This document shows positions 48,485-59,217 of a stretch of 64,000 bases of DNA, one piece after another. A model generated the notes under the pieces. The model was not told the DNA's origin, ran no database searches, and was given only the letters and a program-made list of their open reading frames with translations. Origin of the DNA: Pterois miles (taxonomy: Eukaryota > Chordata > Actinopteri > Perciformes > Scorpaenidae); assembly GCA_947000775.1 (NCBI GenBank), contig CAMQGK010000144.1:9837001-9901000 (forward strand), written 5' to 3'. A program made the translations under genes and the position numbers. Position 1 is the first letter of the stretch. Every line of letters begins with the position of its first letter.

Positions 48485-49060
48485 AAAAGGTAGACTGTAT
48501 ATAAGAAGGGGACATAGTCACCGTGACGTCACCCATTGGTTTTTGAAGCCTTCAGTTTTTCATTTTGGCCATTGCCATCTTGGCTTTTTGCAACATGAAG
48601 TGACATGAGATGGTGGCACTAAGTACAACTGAATGCTGAATAAGGCATTTTTATTTGACCAAAATGCTACTTTCATGAACTGAAAACACACTGTGAAAGG
48701 GTTAAAGCTGTAAGTTGGAAGACGAAAACACGGACAACTCCCAGACTGGACAACGCCGTGGTGACGACCTGTCAATCACAAGGTAGTCACGCCCTAAGGC
48801 ATACCCTACTTTATAGTCTATTTGACTGGGGTGGGACCATAATTTACTAAATGAACATCATGCTGTATTGAAGAAGACTTGAAACTAGAGATTGAGACCA
48901 TAAACTTATGTTTACAATATTTACTGAGGTAATAAATCAAGTGAGAAGTAGGGCCTATTTTTCATAGACTTCTATATCATCTGATATCTTTTTGCAACCA
49001 CAAGAGTCGCCCCCTGCTGACTGACAGAAAGAATGCAGGTTTAAGTTACTTAAGCATTGG
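48485..49060 (+). repeat. Repeat family Y, internally deleted copy
   Basis: Begins 'ggtagactgtatataagaag' and ends 'ttggcttcacttttcagacc'. It aligns with the reverse of 57436-58370 at both ends ('gtcaatcacaaggtagtcac', 'actaaatgaacatcatgctg', 'agtcgccccctgctg'). It lacks about 350 bp of the interior that the 57-58 kb copy has. Non-coding. Confidence 0.75.
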
Positions 49061-49233
49061 CTTCACTTTTCAGACCTGGAGTCCACTGGTCAGACAGCTA
49101 AACAATGATCTGAAACTTGCTCTAAATTTGATTTAATGAGAGTATCTGCAGAGAGTTTTTTCACAGCTACCCCTTTCACAGTTATGACTTTGTTTTCACA
49201 TTGTCATTTCATACATTGTTATTATATTATATG

Positions 49234-49570
49234 GGGGCGGCAGTAGCTCAGTCTGTAGGGAGTTGGCTTGGGAACCGGAGGGTCACCGGTTCAAGTCCCG
49301 CCATGGACCAAGAACTGAGTGTGAACTGGTAGCTGGAGAGGTGCCAGTTTACCTCTTGGGCACTGCCGAGGTGCCCCTGAGCAAGGCACCAAACCCCCAA
49401 CTGCTTGGGGCGCTTGTCAGGAGCAGCCCCCTCACTCTGACATCTCTCCATTGTTGCATGTTTGTGCATGTGTGTGTTCGGGTCTGCATGTACCGTGTAT
49501 AAGTTAACAACAGAGTGAAAAAATTGAATTTCCCCTCGTGGGACGAATAAAATAAATAAATCTTCTATAT
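49234..49570 (+). mobile_element. tRNA-derived SINE, copy 2 of 2
   Basis: Matches 32165-32467 along its length: A-box-like TAGCTCAGTCTGTAGGG, B box GGTTCAAGTCC, and the shared body. It has an extra (TG)-rich stretch near 49460-49490, and the tail is (AAAT)-like rather than (TTTC)n. ORFs 49248-49469 and 49263-49502 are translations of it. Confidence 0.85.
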
Positions 49571-51239
49571 AAAGGTTGATAATAGTTGATTTAATGGTGT
49601 AAATTTGATTGATTTTTACTGTTGGTGCTTATTTGCCTCAAACAGTAAATGTTTTAGCTAACAATGTGTGGTTGACGCATGTCTGTGTGTGTTTGTGTGG
49701 CCACTCTTACTTACCAGGAACTCCCTCTTTCAAGTCCATCCATATTTAATTTCCCTCTTATCTCTATATGTTTATAAAGTAATGCTAGATCCATAAAGTC
49801 GTGTGATAAGCACAGATGTTTATCTTAAGTGGAAACATTCAAAACTCCGTTTGTGTTGCTTGTGTGTATTTGTTTCAATTCATGTGGCACGCCTACATCT
49901 TTCCATTGACTTATCTGCCGTTGCATCTTGTCTACAATTGGCCTCTGCAAAATCTACAGTCCTAAAGTTCAACCAAAGCTAAATACGAATCTTGAGCGCC
50001 CCGAGTTAGCCAAAGGAAATGTCTATCGACCAATAACTCTTTCAACATATGGCATAGGCCTATTCAATAAGGGACATAATGTCAGTCTTCCATGTAAATC
50101 AGAGGCAGTGCCAGCAAAAGCATGCACAATGTGTCTGTGCAATCCCATTTTCCTCCTTCATAGTGGACATTCATCTCAGATCATGTAAGGGAGCAGGAAG
50201 CAGGAGGTGAGACAGTCCCCTGGGAAATCTGACCCCCCTCCTCTATTTGTACAGCTGCACTGACAGACTGAATTATAGTCAGTAGACAGACGTCGGGAAT
50301 GTTCTGTGAGGTTGGGAAATGGGCATATAGCAGACATGTATCTTAATTAATCCATTGTAATTACACCACCAACACAGAGCAACACTCTACATATTCGAGT
50401 TACCACACAATTTCCTATTTTTAGCCCTGCCTGTCAGTTCTTCTCAGGCTTTAGACTGGAAGTGTAAGCGTAGGTCTCTGACTCCATTCTCTGAGCAAAC
50501 AAACAAACACAGTTCAAGCAATTAACCGGGTTGTGTTTTGATTTGGTTCCAGGGTAAGTTTTTCCCCTCTGAAATTTGTTGACATTTGTAAGTTTCACCT
50601 TTTGGATTAAATTATGAAACGTGGCAGGTCCCATCTGAGGGGTGACAATATCAAACAGACCTGAGGATAAAAAGAAAAAGACAAATACAATAAGACAATA
50701 AGACAATACAAATAAATGCAATGCACATTTTGATTGATGATTTCAATAATTTATTGTCTTTATCAGAGAGGGTGAACATATCCCTGGCCCTAATGTTAAT
50801 GAGTTGAAATCACTGTTCATATATTTAAAAAAAAAAACACAAAATAACCTACTAGCACTAGACAGAAATCAGCAGTCAGACCTGCAAGTACGACTTCTAA
50901 TAAAACCCTTTCCTTGTTTGTGTTTGCAGGTTATTTTAAATATAACAATAACATTTTTATGTCATTTGCCATTTTGCATCGTGAAAGCAAAAATGATTAA
51001 TTGTGTCTTCTAATGAATGAGGTCTGAAGTTAATTCATTTTCATGAAAAGCAAATATGTTGTGGTGAAATAGGTGGAGGAGTTCACAAATCACTCTGATG
51101 GTCACAACTGATGCGTGCTTTGTTAGCCTGTAATAATTTGTCATCGTACAAATAATTAATGTTTATTAAAATGGTGTTTGAATAGACAGGGACCACAACA
51201 AATATAGCTCTACAGGACATGGCCTGTATACAAAGTATG
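49571..51239. other. Unique-looking DNA, no gene recognised
   Basis: Short ORFs with no domain recognised (49928-50188, 50434-50721, 50804-51013). No repeat ends. Confidence 0.45.
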
Positions 51240-51745
51240 AGTAATCGCAAATCAGTCACACATTTTTTTATCTGTTCAAAATGTACCATAAAGGGAGATT
51301 TGTCAAGTATTTGATACTCTTATCAACATGGAAGTGGACAAACATGCTGCAAATATATGCATATATCAATTAATTATTTATAATATTATAAATAATGCCT
51401 AGTATTGTTCATAAACCCTCACAGGTACTGCATTTAGCATAGCAAAACATGCTCAAATCATAACACAGCAAACTGCAGCCCAGCAGGCAACAACAGCTGT
51501 CAGTGTGTCAGTGTACTGATTTGACTGTGACTTGCCCCAAACTGCATGTGATTATCATAAATCACCATGTTTGGAGTGTTATTTAAGACTCCTTCATGAC
51601 AAACTAGTATGACACGGTTGGCACCAAAGGATTCCTCAGGTTTTCTTGTTTCATGTGATGCCAGCATCTTCACTCTAAAGGAATTAGTGGCGTTAAAACC
51701 AGTTTGTGTAACACATTTTTGTCCCGTTAACTTTGACAGCCCTAA
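51240..51745 (-). mobile_element. Repeat family Z, reverse copy
   Basis: The right tip, read in reverse, is TAGGGCTGTCAAAGTTAACG (51726-51745). The body aligns with 20313-20660 in reverse ('atgataatcacatgcagttt', 'atgctaaatgcagtacctgt') and contains a middle section with 'gacagctgttgttgcctg' that the 20-kb copy lacks. The left end near 51240 is not the true terminus. ORFs 51500-51769 and 51609-51803 are incidental. Confidence 0.7.
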
Positions 51746-52270
51746 TATAACAAAAGTAAGACGTTTCATAAAGGTTATTTTAAATACAATACAATTGTAT
51801 TGATTTGCATTATAATGTTGAAAAGCTTTTCCATTTGTTCAGACTAGAAGCTTCCTATTGAGGAGGGGATGCTAATTAATGTCTCCTGGATGGAGACTCT
51901 CTGATTTAGGATGTTTTACTGAATTACAAAAAAGTTAACACTAAGTTCTGGTTTTTACACCCCTCTCTAAAACACCCACCAGAAATACTGGACGAGAGTG
52001 ACACAAGCCCAATACCAACCTAACACTTAAGAGACTAATATACTTCGTCAGAATGGTGTAGTGAAAATGCTCAACTTCAGTAAACACTGAAATGAAGAGA
52101 CTCGGAGAAACCAGGGAGAAAGGTTACAGCCAACGGGATCAATTTATTCGTAGATCGTAGCATACAACAGTATACTAGCCTACATTACGAATCATTGGGA
52201 AACAACCAACCCTTCCTTCAGACTTCAGGGCGTATTTATACTCATCATCTGTTCATGTGTGTGTGTGGGT

Positions 52271-52339
<69 letters not shown>

Positions 52340-53177
52340 TGTGTCTCCCAGGAATTCAATGTTCCCCTGATTTCCTGTTATGTTCCGAACAAGGGTCTTC
52401 TTGCGTAAAACTTATTAAATCTGGCAATAACAGTTATCTTTGGTTGCCAAACATAACTCACCCACTCCATGTTCGGTCACCATGACCGCAGTCAATGTCA
52501 AACTGATATCTTGGCCAGCTGCCTTCTCAACCTTGCCTAAACAACTCTATCTTTCACCTTTGCTATAAACTGATGCATAATCTGCCTCTACAATGGACGC
52601 AAGAAAAGAACCAAGAATTGAACTTCTTGTCACGTCACATTGAGACTGACTAAAAATATGAGCCATTATCCCAATTTAACTTCTGACATGTTCAGGCAAA
52701 CCATGTCTCTTCTAGTATCACTTGGCCCTAAACTTCACCAATAAGGTGCAGTCAACACAAATTGTAACTATCTATTTATGACTCAATCATATTTCATTCA
52801 ACAGTATTGTTTGCTGTTATAGCTGATCCAAAGGCCTTTACACACACAGCTGAAGAGAGAACGGATAGTAGACAGCGGTGTGCGCTGGCTTATATATCGT
52901 GGGGTCCACAGGCTTTTATCCTGATTGGTTGGCTACACTTCTGCAAATTTTCAGTGGGTGAATACCTGCTTGTGATTGGAGGAGATTATTACCCATAGAG
53001 GCCAGCAGACTGCAGAGCCTGTGTGAGTTCGAACTACCGGTATTCATTCTTTCAGATAGTTCCTTTGTGTCATACGGTATGCTGTAATTGATGAGCACAG
53101 ATTCTTAATTGTGGCATAATGTGTACAGTGCTATTGTAATACAGTAATAGCAGTATGTGTATCCAGTAAAAAATAAC
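51746..53177. other. Unique-looking DNA with (TG)n at 52273-52338
   Basis: The TG tract has about 33 units. Nothing else recognised. Confidence 0.5.
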
Positions 53178-53179
53178 TA

Positions 53180-53708
53180 CAGTATTTTTCGCACTATAAG
53201 GCACACTTAAAATCCTTTAATTTTTCTCAAAAATCGACAGTGCGCCTTATAATCCAGCATGCCTTATGTATCAATTCTGGTTGTGCTTACTGACCTCGAA
53301 CCAATTTTATGTGGTACAGGGCGCTCAAAAATCTGTCAAAATATTTTATTATGACTTTGGTAAGTTACGAAGTTGCACCGCTGGATGGATTGTCGGATAA
53401 TGACGAGAGGGATTCAGGCGTGCTTGATGCCAAATCGCCCAACTGTTTAACTCAGACTCTGATGATGAAGGATTTGATGGATTTGTGGAAGAGGAATGAA
53501 CTGAAAAGTGAGCGTATTGTTTTGTATTTCATGTGTTACAACCGAAAAATGGTGAGTTATTGAAGTTATTGAGTTATTAAATGAATTGAATAAAGTTTGA
53601 CTTATCGAACCGTTTTGTTTCGCTTAATGTGCCTTATGTAAGAAAATAGACACGTTCATTGATAGTGCGCCTTATAATCCAGTGCACCTTATAGTGTGAA
53701 AAATACGG
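53180..53708 (+). mobile_element. Pogo/Tigger-like non-autonomous transposon
   Basis: 529 bp with TA on both sides (53178-53179 and 53709-53710). The left end starts CAGTATTTTTCGCACTATAA and the right end, in reverse, CCGTATTTTTCACACTATAA, an inverted pair of about 25 bp. Subterminal sequence repeats the 'gcgccttataatccag' word near both ends. The only protein-like content is a short C-terminal piece (next entry), so the element is an internal deletion product of a longer relative. Confidence 0.85.
53431..53499 (+). pseudogene. Pogo-like transposase C-terminal tail remnant
   Basis: In one frame the sequence reads LFNSDSDDEGFDGFVEEE and then TGA at 53497-53499, the acidic C-terminal tail I recall from pogo/Tigger-type transposases of this family. 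Upstream text (53370-53430) does not continue the transposase. DNA-binding and catalytic parts are absent. ORF 53309-53563 is in another frame and irrelevant. Confidence 0.6.
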
Positions 53709-53779
53709 TAGACTTTTAAGGTGTGATCATTGTAAATTCTGCCTTTAGCCTACTGTAGTTGCTTAGATTGCCTGTCAGA

Positions 53780-54290
53780 CAGTCTCAGTGTAACTGCAAA
53801 GGCAGCCACTGGCTTAATGTCTTGTTGTAGTGAAAGCAGAAACCTCGATGTGACGTTTGGAGTGATGGGTGCTGTGGGCCTAGTAGTTGGCACAGATAGT
53901 CATGGTCCCCAACTGATGAATCCCAATGATATTGGTGATCCCTTGACCTTTCCCGTAGTGCTGACATGAGCCTTTTTCAGTGAAATGTCCTGATCACTAT
54001 TGTAAAATTTGGTATCGATAGCCGTGGTGTTTACAGGATAATTTCATCTGACTTTGGTGATTCTTTGACTTCACATATCCAGTGAAATGTCTCAACAAGA
54101 ATAGCATTGTGTACATAGATTCATGGTTGCCAGTCAGAGTATCATAATAGCTTTTATCTTTTCTTCCTGAGCCACCGTGAGGTTCATGTTTAATCCATTT
54201 TAAGTATTATAGTGTTGGCTGGTTTCCATGAAATTTGGTGCATACATCCGTGTCCCCCACAGGATAAATTGTAATAACTTTGGTTTTTGC
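53780..54290 (-). repeat. Repeat family X, copy 2, with internal periodicity
   Basis: Three degenerate repeats of one theme: 'gatgaatcccaatgatattg' near 53917, 'ggataatttcatctgacttt' near 54036 and 'ggataaattgtaataacttt' near 54262, each followed by a 'tggtgat...' or similar continuation. Shared words with 46160-46480. Non-coding. Confidence 0.55.
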
Positions 54291-55746
54291 TGAAAAAATA
54301 ATGATAGTGATCATGATGATTATTATGTTCAGTGGGATACCACAGGAGCACCAGGTTTCCAATGAACCTGACCACTAAAAAGAGCACTGTAATTTCATAT
54401 ATCTGTATTGCTGCTGAACTGCTTCTGCAGAAAGGTAGATTTAGGTGAGAAATTAAGATAATGACAGGCCTTAATGGGGCTCATGGCAGGAAATATTTCT
54501 AAAATAAGTTTAAAAAGAATGTGATTTGTAGCGCTGAATGGCTGGCCCTCTATGGTGAGTAGGAGATAATGCTACAGGCACACGGGGGAGGCTGAAGGAC
54601 AGGAGCTCTCAGGACTGTCAACCTCAGAGCACAGGCAGGTCCACTGGGATGATGAGCTAATGCAATCTCTCTCCTCGCTGTCCTCTGCCTCTGATCCTCT
54701 CCTCATCCTACCCCACACTTTACTCGCCTTCCTTATTTCCTTTCCTCTGTGTCTTATCCCTCTCACTCACTCCTATCTCTTTCTCCTACCTTTAGTTTTT
54801 TTTTTTCATAAGCCTTTCTCTTTCACCCTCTTGTCGTCCTCCTCCTGTATCTCTGCTGTCTCCCCACCATCAGCTTTGTGTTGTAGCTGCCAGGAAATGA
54901 GAAAGGCACTCAATTACTGTGCTCATTGAATCATTAATGTCAAGGTTGTGGTGTGTTCTGATGGCCAACAGGCAACAGCTAACAGACAGTGTGCTTAGTC
55001 GCAAATCTTCTGCTGTACGTCCCAACAAGACAGACACGGCTTGATACGGGTCTCACACTGATAACAAAGCCTTGGATGGAAATCATGGCGGACAGAATGA
55101 TAAGAGCAGTATTAATGATGGACCTGGCTGGCCCTGTATACACAATGATAGCATGATTTGGGCTTCTAACAGCAGCAACCGGAGCGTATCAGATGAGAGG
55201 ACAGCCTGGCAAAGGGACTCATTACGATGTAACCTTGTAAACCTGCCCCTCTGAGCTTTTACACTACTTAAACACACATGGAGGATTATCTGCAGATCGC
55301 ATGAGGTGGTTTGTGCACAAAGGGCTGTAGCTTTGGAAAAAGATATTGCATTTTATCAAGGTAAAAATGGCACTTGTGATATAAGTTTCATGGTTTATAT
55401 ATTTAGAGTTGAATTTATGTTCATGCAAAGTGTAATATTCTCTGACCATTGTTCCTTTTTTCACTATGGATATACTGTAGTGATTTAGTGTGTCATGTAG
55501 TCTGCTAAAACCAGCTGATAAAATGAATGATGTTGAATGAGTGAGATGATAGTATGTTGTGTTAAAAAAAAAAAAAAAAAAATGTCTGTATGAGATTCTG
55601 ATCTGTTGCTGTTCCTAACCGTCTTGCTTTTGGAGACTTTTGCTTGAGACATGTCAGTAGCGAGCGAATCAGACTTCTTTTTCTGATCAGTTTGCACTGT
55701 TTTACACTAGCATTATGTTTAAATCTGTTACAGTCAACGTTTTATA
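54291..55746. other. Unique-looking DNA, pyrimidine-rich block and short homopolymers
   Basis: 54660-54850 is C/T-rich (explains ORF 54660-54929). A T-run lies at 54795-54806 and an A-run at 55564-55582. No gene supported. Confidence 0.45.
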
Positions 55747-55860
55747 TCAATAATAGCGCTGTCAAAGTTAACGCGATAGTAACGGGTTAAAGCAAATTCA
55801 TTTTAACGTCACTAATTTCTTCAATGCATTAACGCAAGTGATGTTTCTGAGGTATTAGCG
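55747..55860 (+). mobile_element. Repeat family Z end fragment
   Basis: Starts GCGCTGTCAAAGTTAACGCG and continues 'attttaacgtcactaatttc' and 'gcattaacgcaag'. The same terminus is seen at 19202 and, reversed, at 51745. It is cut by a V-SINE at 55861. Confidence 0.65.
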
Positions 55861-56040
55861 GGGCAATTTAGTCTGCATGTCTTTGGACTGTGGGAGGAAG
55901 CCGGAGTACCCGGAGAAAACCCACGCTAACACGGGGAGAACATGCAAACTCCACACAGAAGAGCCCCAAGCTGGATTTGAACCTGTGACCCTCTTGCTTT
56001 GAGGCGACAGCGCTAACCACTGCACCACCACGCAGCCTGC
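55861..56040 (-). mobile_element. V-SINE-like element, head and core only
   Basis: In reverse it has an A-box-like GGTGGTGCAGTGGTTAGCGC, a B-box-like GGTTCAAATCC and the conserved core ending at 'gtccaaagacatgcag'. The 3' half seen in the 7250 and 14998 copies is missing. ORF 55855-56043 is its translation. Confidence 0.8.
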
Positions 56041-57435
56041 CAAGAAGTCAGTTAATTACAAAATTAAAGTTTAATTTGATGTATTTTACACATCCACTCG
56101 ACCACAATTAAGAGGGAATTGCATTACCTTATACTCTACTACATTTATTGCTCACATTCACTGGAAGATCACTAGTATTTTGAAGTCCGTTCTTGGTCAC
56201 TTTTATTTTGAAGTTAATTCTTACACACTCTTACCGTAATGCCTACTATATACATGTGGGGAAAACAACGTTGAGGGTAGTTTCACCATCCTTTTTGAAG
56301 TGGTGGCTGGCATCTTCCATCACCGTTTCTGGCCTTAATACATATAAACTTGTTTTGGCACTTCATTTTTTTCGCTCTCTCCCTGCTTCCCAGCTTCCCT
56401 TCAGATACAAAAATACATGCCCTATACGCACATCCATGCCCTTACGCCACACACTCTTGCCCAGGAGAGTGTGTCTGTGAGAGGGAGAGAGCTGTATGAG
56501 AGGTGAAACACCAAACTGAGTGTCATGCCACTGGCTTAAAAAATGACGTGACAATATTTGTAGTTGACGTTGGCGAGACAGTCCTGTAGTACATCCCACT
56601 TAGAACAAGCTGCAGTACATAGTATACGCGATATATCACTCACTCCTAGATGTCCCCAATATTTTGTCCACCCAATTGAGCCTAGACTAATTGGCTGCTT
56701 GAACACCATGGATGTGTGAGTTAAGGTCTTGCATACAGTCTGTTTTTGACACACCAGAAATGGATGCTGTCACAAATGACTCAGTGTGTTTGATGTAGCT
56801 ATTTCAAGAGACTGTCTTGAGAGAGTCAACAGATCTTGTATCCACTCTACTACTCTTTGTCCTGTTTTTCTGTGTTTAATGGGATATTGTAATGCTCCCG
56901 TAAACACGGCGTATTGCCATTTTTTCTATTACAGTAAATTTCCTACTCTCATTCTTTGAGGATGTGATTCTATTTCTGTCGGTTGTATTTGGCACACTCT
57001 CGCCAAACATAGTGCACGGTGTGCTCACATGAGATTATGTAGCATCTGTGCCAACACAGAGCGTCTATTTCAGGAATGAAGTGAACAGTCTTTATAGATA
57101 TATGTTGGCTTTCAGGTAACACTCTTGCTCACCACCATGTACACTGTCAGTTCTTTGGCTGATCTCCAAGGCCCTATTCCCTACCAGCTACAGATATAAG
57201 GAGAGGTTAACTGGGCACAGGTCCACCCCATTGTCCTCACTGAGCCTCTCCTGGCTCTCTTTGCCTCTCGACCTGCTGTCAGGCTCAAGCCTGCTTCTGC
57301 TACTCAGTTGCCTCTCAGGAAGCTGGATGAATACCATATACTGTATATAGTGCTCTTCCAAATCAGCCCTGTGAACTGCAAGTGACTGCACAAAATTGAA
57401 CTCAATTCAGTGTCCGAGAATATCAAGTTGCTTCC
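56041..57435. other. Unique-looking DNA, no gene recognised
   Basis: 56640-56690 has 'ctagatgtccccaatatttt', reminiscent of a mariner-like MITE end, but too short to assign. ORFs 56193-56480 and 57188-57391 have no recognised domain. Confidence 0.4.
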
Positions 57436-58370
57436 ATACACCCAGTGGGCAACTCTGTGGTCTGAGAAGTGAAGCCAATGCTGAAGTGCCTTAAACTTGC
57501 ATTTTCTCTAATATCCAGCAGGGGCCGACTCCTCTGGTTGCAAAAAGAAGTCTGATTGTATAGAAGTCTATGAGAAAATGAGCCTACTTCTCAGTTGATC
57601 TATTACCTCAGTAAACATTGTAAACATTACTTTATGGTCTCAGTCGCTAGTTTCAAGTCTTCTTCAATACAGCATGATGTTCATTTAGTAAATTATGGTC
57701 CCATTTAGTGTGATTGACAGGTCGCCACCATGGCGACCATACCATCTGGTGTGGGAGTTGTCTGTGTTTTTTGTCTTCGAACTTAAACCCTTTCAGTGTG
57801 TTTTCAAATCATGAAATTTAATAGAGTGCTACAGGAATGGGTCCTAAAATCCAGAAATGAGTTAGCATTTAGTACTGATGATTTCGCCTTTACAGCCTCG
57901 TTTATACTCACGCTCATGCAACTGTGGTGTAGTTTGTTTGTAGACCAACGTTTACTTTTAACTTCTGGTGATTGCATTTACACTTCAAAAATCATAAAAT
58001 TTGTGTTCATTTGTGAAGATTTTCTTGCTAAACAAAACATTATGCCACAGAGCTTTTTTTCTGCAATAATCTAAAACCCAGTGGAGAAATCCCAGTGGCT
58101 TTTTGTCAAGGGAACCCAGGGTGATGCTGACTTCCTGGTTGGCCTACAAAGATACATCAACCCTGGAGCACTTTATTTTAACCTTTTTTGACCTCTACAA
58201 ATGCCTTATTCAGTTGCACTTACCTCCACCCTTCCATGCCCCTTCTGGTTGCAAAAGACCAACAATGCAATGGACAAAATGCAGAAAGTGAGGCTTCAAA
58301 ACAGCAGTCCACAAATGGGGTGGAATGGGTGAAATGAGGTCGACTACATTCACTCATATACTGTCTATGC
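57436..58370 (-). repeat. Repeat family Y, longest copy
   Basis: About 935 bp. In reverse it begins near 58370 ('tgcatagacagtatatgagt') and ends near 57440 ('agcattggcttcacttctca'). It covers all parts seen in the copies at 7078-7690, 48485-49060 and 61920-62262, and so serves as the reference copy. No coding frame of interest (57796-58074 is chance) and no terminal repeats, so the class is unknown. Confidence 0.75.
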
Positions 58371-58847
58371 ATACACCCAACCCTCTTACCTGTGACTTTT
58401 GTTCATTTGTAGATAATTTTCTGTGGCGATGTACTGTATGTTCACTTTCGGGCAAATGCAAGAGGTGCAGCAATTCAGCTTGTTCATGTCATGTAATTTA
58501 AATATCTTGACATGGGTGAAGCCTTCATCACATTCATCAGCCACTAATGAAGTAATGTTGCCAAACAATACTCAAGGGCTTCATTCCTCCAAAATGGAGC
58601 AACTTTTAAATTCCTAATCAAGATGCTTTTCAGATCTACACATTCCCCTGAAACAGCAAAGCATTAAATTCATTAACAATCCTGTCGCATGCAGAAGAGA
58701 CTCCTGCTGCTTTGTGTGGGTGCACCACGACCACCTTTAATACCCTTAAAATCCTGCTTGGAACTGTGGCGGAGCACATCCCAGGGCCCATGTCACATCT
58801 CACATATATGTCCAACATATATGTTGTGTGTCTGTCTGTCTGTCTGT
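58371..58847. other. Unique-looking DNA, (TCTG)n-like run near 58828-58850
   Basis: A short TCTG repeat lies directly before the TIR element. Otherwise nothing. Confidence 0.45.
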
Positions 58848-59135
58848 GTGTGTTCTTGTACAGCTATCTTTGTGAGGGCCAACTTGAGTTTTAGACATTT
58901 CCTTTTTGGAAAGTGAGGACATTTTGGTCGATCCTCACCTTAGGGCATGCCTTCAGAGGTCTTTTACAGGGTTCAAACTTGGCTTTAAGGTCCAGGTTAG
59001 AATTAGGTGTAATTTAAGGTTAGGGTAAAGGTTGGGGTCAGGCCTTTAGTTGTGATGGTTAAGGTTAGGGTAAGGGTCTAAGGAAAGCATTATGTCAATG
59101 AGTGTCCTCACAAAGATAGCTGTACAAGAACACAC
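58848..59135 (+). mobile_element. TIR element (MITE-like), copy 2, perfect 30-bp ends
   Basis: Left 58848-58877 (GTGTGTTCTTGTACAGCTAT then CTTTGTGAGG) and right 59106-59135 are perfect inverted complements over 30 bp. The body aligns with 2591-2854 and contains TTAGGG-like phrases ('aaggttagggtaagggtc'). Non-coding. TG-rich DNA lies on both sides. Confidence 0.85.
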
Positions 59136-59177
59136 TGTGTATGTTTGTGTATGTGTGTGTGACCGTGCATGCGTGTC

Positions 59178-59178
<1 letters not shown>

Positions 59179-59216
<38 letters not shown>
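59179..59216 (+). repeat. (TG)n microsatellite
   Basis: About 19 TG units, 44 bp after the right end of the TIR element. The other copy of that element also has a (TG)n on this side. Confidence 0.97.

Positions 59217-59217
<1 letters not shown>

Noticed and set aside
54660..54929. 89-codon ORF rich in Ser, Leu and Phe resembling a membrane protein
   Set aside because: It is the translation of a pyrimidine-rich block, which gives such residues in any case.
59010..59080. TTAGGG-like repeats suggesting an interstitial telomere
   Set aside because: Only a few irregular units occur, and they are part of the body of a TIR element that has a second copy at 2740-2810.
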